From Parachaetomium inaequale (taxonomy: Eukaryota > Ascomycota > Sordariomycetes > Sordariales > Chaetomiaceae), in contig MU854332.1 of the NCBI GenBank assembly GCA_033296685.1, positions 124,001-188,000 on the forward strand: a DNA stretch of 64,000 bases, written 5' to 3'. A program made the translations under genes and the position numbers. The notes under the pieces are model-generated. The model saw only the letters and a program-made list of their open reading frames with translations, was not told where the DNA came from and ran no database searches. This document shows positions 59,411 to 64,000 of this stretch, piece by piece (position 1 is the stretch's first letter; each line of letters begins with the position of its first letter).

Positions 59411-61475
59411 TCACACGAAGCCGCCGTCGCCGCCCCCAAACACACCCACACTGCCTCGCCAGCCGCACCGCTCGCGCTCACCCACCGGAGGGGGAGACTG
59501 CGGCGGCTGGTGCTGCTGCTGCGGCGTCGGCGGGCCAGCCCTGGGGTGGAGGTGATGTAGGTGCTGGGGAGGCGATTGTGGGGGCTGCTGGAGGTCGATG
59601 TCGCTGTTGCTGGCCCGGCTGCTGGCGGGGCCGCTGGCGTTTGTCTGCATCAGGAGCAAACTGCTTGTGCTGCTCAGCCGCCTCGTGAACTCGCTAAAGC
59701 TGAGGCGTTTGGCGCTCGACGCCGAGTGTCGCTGCTCGATTGAGCTGCGGTGTACGGCTGACGGGGATCCTGGGGCGAAGCTAAACCCCATCCCATCCTC
59801 GGATTCTCTGGTGGTTTCCAGAGGAGTTGAGGATGCCAGCATCGTCGCGAGATGCGGTTGGCTGTGCGTCCTCTGGGTCATGCCCGGCCTGCTTCGGTTC
59901 CTCGAGTAGCCGGTTTGAGGCCGCATTTGAGAAGACCCGGTGCTTGATAATGCCATGAGGGCCTCGTGGTTATAACTTGGCGGGGACCTGATGCCATGGC
60001 CCCGTGATGCGAGTTGATGCCGCTGCGTGCTCCCCGCGATATAATCCAAGGCCCGTTGGGTTGATGACGACGGAAACCGGTCCTCGGGATCCGCTTCCCC
60101 CACGATCTCGTCGCTATCGTCGACATCATCGTCCGAGTCTGAATCCGAGTCGTCCTCTTCAAATGCGCTTTTGGGCTGTGAACCTGATGTCCGAGTCGCC
60201 GCGGCCTGCGGTCTCGACTTCGCTTCTTCAGCCTCCCGTTGCCTCCTCTTCTCGTCCATCTCCCGCATCAGGGCGTCGAACCGCGCCAAGGAGCTCAGCT
60301 TCTCCTCGCCCGGAACCTCGCGTTCAGAGCCGGGAATGCAGCGCAGCTGGAATGCCCTGTCGAGGATCGTTTCACGGGGTCCTGGTGGTGGCGAGTTGGA
60401 ATCCGGTATTGGCGGTAGCGGAGTCGGCACCTGTGAGCTGACGCTGTCACGCCCCCTGATGGGGGAGCTGAGTGCCGACGACCTGCCCTGCGCTGACGTC
60501 CAGCCCTCGATGAACTCCCCCTGATATTCCCCGATTGTTGTCGCCGGAGACGGGAGGTCGGCGGGGACCATGGTGGTGTAGTTGTGGAAGCCCATGTGGG
60601 ACTGGGTCATTGAGCTGGTTTGTGAAGAGAGGTCGCTTCGTTTTGACCGCAGACTAGGGGAATCGGAAAAGGTCACGGGTCGGTCGCGGACGGAGCTCGA
60701 CTGACTGGAGTTCTTCAAAAAGAAGCCTGGCCGCGAGCCATTCCTGCTATCCGGTCGTTGCTGCATGTCGCTGGGCTCCCTGGATCGAGGCGCGAACGGG
60801 TTGATGAAGGTTGGTGACGCTGGTGTTAGCGGGCTCAAGGGGGTCCTGTCCGGGACATGTGGCCGGATGAGTTGCTGGATGAAGCGCGCCCACTCCTCAA
60901 GGTTTTGTAAGTCGTCCCCGGGGCGGAACAATAGCGTGGTCGGGCCCGTCTCCTTCGGGACAGCAAAGCCGGCAGTCCTACTCGAACGTCGCTTCCGGGC
61001 CTTGTCCAAGACCGGATCTGGTAGAACATTGAGGACCAGGGTTGGGAGGACGGGGCCTTGTTTGCGGTGGGCCAGCAGCTGGAGCTGGCAATCGGCGATT
61101 GAAGTGATCGAGTACTGCTGTATCGGTTCGGTATCCTCCTGTTACGGGTCCTCACAGTTAGAACCGCCGCCCCCGCCGCCACCACTGCCTAAACAAACCA
61201 ACTCACCTTGGACTTGTAGATGGAGAGGAAGATGCCTTCCGACACCCTGGCGAGCTCCCTCGGCGTCGAAGTCCGGTTGGACGGCATCCGGCTGGGTGGC
61301 CCGGGCTGGGTCTGGTCTCGGTTCGCGCCTCCAACAACCACATATCGCACCTGTCAAGAGGTCAACGTCTGCTCGAAACTAACCACACAACCGCCGAACA
61401 CGGGCTATGCACCTTCCAGACTGCTCTGCCGATGATGGTCCCCCGGTCAGGGGGCACGCTGAGAGGGCCCTCCAT
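59411..61475 (-). CDS. PH-like-domain protein with long disordered tail
   Basis: Exons 61413-61475, 61207-61350 and 59411-61138 join in phase to 644 residues. The N-terminal about 160 residues look like a pleckstrin-homology fold: MEGPLSVPPDRGTIIGRAVW, VRYVVVGGANR, EGIFLSIYKSKED, ITSIADCQLQLLAHRK, LPTLVLNVLPD, and the closing helix NLEEWARFIQQLI with its typical Trp. The remainder is Ser/Pro-rich and disordered, with a short coiled-coil-prone segment (MREMDEKRRQREAEEAK), an acidic Asp/Ser run near nucleotide 60120, and a C-terminal Pro/Gln/Gly tail. No symbol can be given. The second intron acceptor is TAACAG. It probably acts as a membrane- or cortex-linked adaptor; this is inference. Confidence 0.78.
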
Positions 61476-64000
61476 TGTGGTTGCTATGCTCTCTCGCCGG
61501 CTGGTGGAAAAAGGGTATCGTGGGGGGAGCCCCGTTAAGGGAGAGGGCCTCGGGCGGGAATTGAAGGTATTAGCCATTAAGGGGGAAGCATGGTGAAGGA
61601 AAGCAGGCGGTTGCGAAAGGACGAGGGCCGCGTTTCCTTTGTCGGACGGAAGCAGCAACGTGATCTCGGGCCTGAGCAAACGAAGGCGCCCACCGAAAAG
61701 ATGCGGCCGGAATATTATCAAGCGCGACCTGGGAGGCGGGCGCGGGAGGAGATCGACCAAGAGAAGGCCAAAACCGGGCTCCAGGTGAACAGGAGACGGG
61801 CGCGGCGGCCGGAAGACCAGGAGCGAGATTAATAGAAAACGCCCACTCTGGAGCAATGTGGGACTGGCACGCCTGCAGCCAAGGCGAGCCAAGCGACTTT
61901 TTCCAGAACGAAGTTGCGCTAAAGCGCAGGCCAGGTACGGATTACCAGGGGCAACAAACGAAAGTGGAGGGGTCGCGACCGCGAGCTGACCGGGTTCAGC
62001 CACTGATTGATTGCACCGCAGACCGGGCCGGCATTCTTCGGCACCGCTTGCCCCTTCCATTTCAGCGGGCTGGAGTGCTTCCCCACGGCAAGCGACGGGA
62101 GATAAATGCCGTCCTTTTCATTATTTCCAGGTTCAACTTGTTTTCGAGTTCCAGGTTTTCGGTTTATAGGAGCTCCGTTCTGAAGCTTCCCGAGCTGTTT
62201 CTCTCTTGTCAGTTTCCAGGGGAAGCTCTGTCCATGCTCGACTCGCGCCGAGCCGCAATGCCTGTCCCTCGTTTCCCTCCCCATGTCGTTTCCGAGAAAG
62301 ACGCAAAGCACGGACCGTATAGTGTCTCGTCTTATGGTCCCGAGCCCGCGGACGAGCAATGAGCGACGGGGTCGGGGCTGTCAGCAGAAACCTGCCATCC
62401 AACTGATCCAACTCCCTTTGGCTCCCGCACGAACCCGAAGCGGTAGGCAAGTCCCCGCAGCCCCTGCAAAATCGCTAATCGAAAAGGGGTGGGTCCCTGG
62501 CTGCGGGACGCTCTCACAGAAGGGGACGTCGCTAATGTGTTCCAGGTTAGCATCTGTCACCGTGCGGTTGGCTAACCTGAGCTTTGACCTCGACAATGTG
62601 CAACCTCGGCGTCGGTTTGCATTCGTATTCTTTGGCATGAAGGCTCGAGGCTTGGTCGGCATGTAAACAGTCGGCTTCCCCTTTCGAACCAGGTGAAGGC
62701 TATGGCGGACGGAGATCGCCGTGGCTGGCTTGAAGAAGTCGGTGGCCTGCCCGAATGCGACTCTGCACCGCAACATTGGAACAGTCAAACCGTTCTTGCG
62801 TTCTTGCGCCCCTCCGCGCGGCCTGGTTTGGAGACCTGGCGTCCAGAAAATGAGGGGAAGGGTACCGAGGCGAGGCCCCCACGCAGCACCCCATCGTTGC
62901 ATTCTTCCAACCGGCGTTGTGCCATGGTGTCGCGCCTGAGACGACAAGAATATCCTCCCTCTCTTCTCCCTGGTGCACTCATGCCCTCAGCGTGCAGCAT
63001 GAGACCATCCTGTGTTGCAGAACCCGGCTTGCATGTCCTGTTGGCGCATGCTCGCGGCGACAGAGGCACAGAGCATTCCGCCTCCCTGGCCCACAACCAT
63101 GTGGCCGACCCTGCATGAGGCACAAGCCGCAGCCAGCGAATCCACTGGCCACTGGCAGCATTCCTCGAGTTGAGTGCCACCGCCAGACCCCACCATGGAC
63201 GACAGCGGCCGACCGCTAGAGAGGCGAAAGAAGCAAGAATGTAACCATGTTTTTGGCCCTTGCTGATTGCCCCGTTTCCGGACGGGAGGGACGGCAGCAG
63301 GGTCGGAATGTCCAGGGGTTCGCCGTCGAAGGCGAGTTGGCTGACCGCATTTTCATTCAGGTACCCGACGGTTGTCTCAGGATGCAAACCGGCTCTTGGT
63401 GACACACAAGACAAAGAGATCCAACTGCCAGACTTCCGGCTTCGGACCTGAGATGGTGCCAGATGGTGGTGTGGACTGGCCCCCCTGAACAGCCGGCAGG
63501 ACGCCAGTGTGTGGCCCAATTTGTCTGGATGGAGGGTTGCTGCTGCCACCGCAGATGGGCCCATCTTGCTCGTCTTGTGACCTCCACGGGCAATATCGAA
63601 CTCGCGCAAACCGAAACGCTGTAGATGCGGAGACCTGTCAAATCGTTTTCGTTCATCAGCAGTTGTCTGTCGTGCTGTCGGTCAAGCCCCCGGGCCCGTC
63701 GACAAACCAGCCATCCCTTCGGCTCCAGTTTGCGTGATCGAAAACGGCATGCAACTTTCTTTTTCATGCCTCGTGCCCGTGCCGTCCCGTCGTCAAACTG
63801 GCGCGCTGAGCATTTCCTGCGCTGTGCGCTGCAGGTGCTTCAATGCTAATGGGCGGCATGCAATATCTGGCCCGTGCCTCCTCCCCACTCTGCACTTCAA
63901 CTCTTCCCCGGTTTTTCAACACCACCGTGACCACCCGGCCAGGCTCTGGCCGCGCTGCTTGGGTGAATAACCACGGCCCACAATCTTCCCCTTCCAGTCG
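61476..64000. other. 2.5 kb to the right edge with no supported gene
   Basis: Promoter side of the PH-protein gene. Open frames on both strands are short (up to about 274 codons) and lack family resemblance or a coherent exon chain. A gene starting beyond the edge cannot be excluded. Confidence 0.5.

Overview
This window is nuclear DNA of a filamentous ascomycete, most likely a Sordariomycete and probably of the Sordariales. The evidence is short introns (about 45-110 bases) with GTRNGT donors, CTRAC-type branch sites and AG acceptors, GC-rich coding sequence with AT-rich or simple-sequence spacers, and proteins that match filamentous-fungal housekeeping families. There are no bacterial operons, rRNA, tRNA or CRISPR arrays that I could support. 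The species call is inference; the intron models come from reading splice signals and checking that reading phases join.

Layout, left to right: 5' part of the nuclear cap-binding subunit CBP80 (minus, runs off the left edge); GSK-3 family kinase (minus); a 6.4 kb stretch with no recognisable gene; VPS68/TMEM50-like membrane protein (minus); SMI1/KNR4 cell-wall regulator (minus); exocyst SEC8 (minus); RAI1/DXO decapping nuclease (plus); germinal-centre-type kinase of the Sid1/SepL group (minus), divergent from the SH3-transglutaminase cytokinesis protein CYK3 (plus); a small graveyard at 32.5-35.9 kb (aminoglycoside-phosphotransferase-like pseudogene, cysteine-rich single-pass membrane protein, amidase relic); CAF16 ABC ATPase (plus); Mis6/CENP-I kinetochore protein (minus); a GNAT acetyltransferase carrying what looks like the C-terminal lobe of a glycoside hydrolase family 3 protein (plus); a gene-poor 4 kb; tuberin TSC2 (minus), divergent from the nuclear exporter CSE1 (plus); and a PH-like-domain protein with a disordered tail (minus), followed by 2.5 kb with no recognised gene.

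Most genes are core eukaryotic functions: mRNA cap metabolism (CBP80, RAI1, CAF16), polarised growth and cell wall (SEC8, SMI1, CYK3, GSK-3), cytokinesis signalling (Sid1-like kinase, CYK3), chromosome segregation (Mis6), growth control (TSC2) and nuclear export of importin alpha (CSE1). The neighbours do not form a pathway cluster, although the Sid1-like kinase and CYK3 share a 1.26 kb divergent promoter and both belong to septation.

The accessory signals worth attention are a three-copy LTR-like dispersed repeat, the damaged genes between CYK3 and CAF16 (stops that fit C-to-T or G-to-A changes), a GC-AG intron in CSE1, 8-base coding exons in RAI1 and SMI1, an apparently intact Cys-His-Asp triad in CYK3, and the truncated GH3-GNAT architecture. 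I did not find a convincing new multi-gene system.
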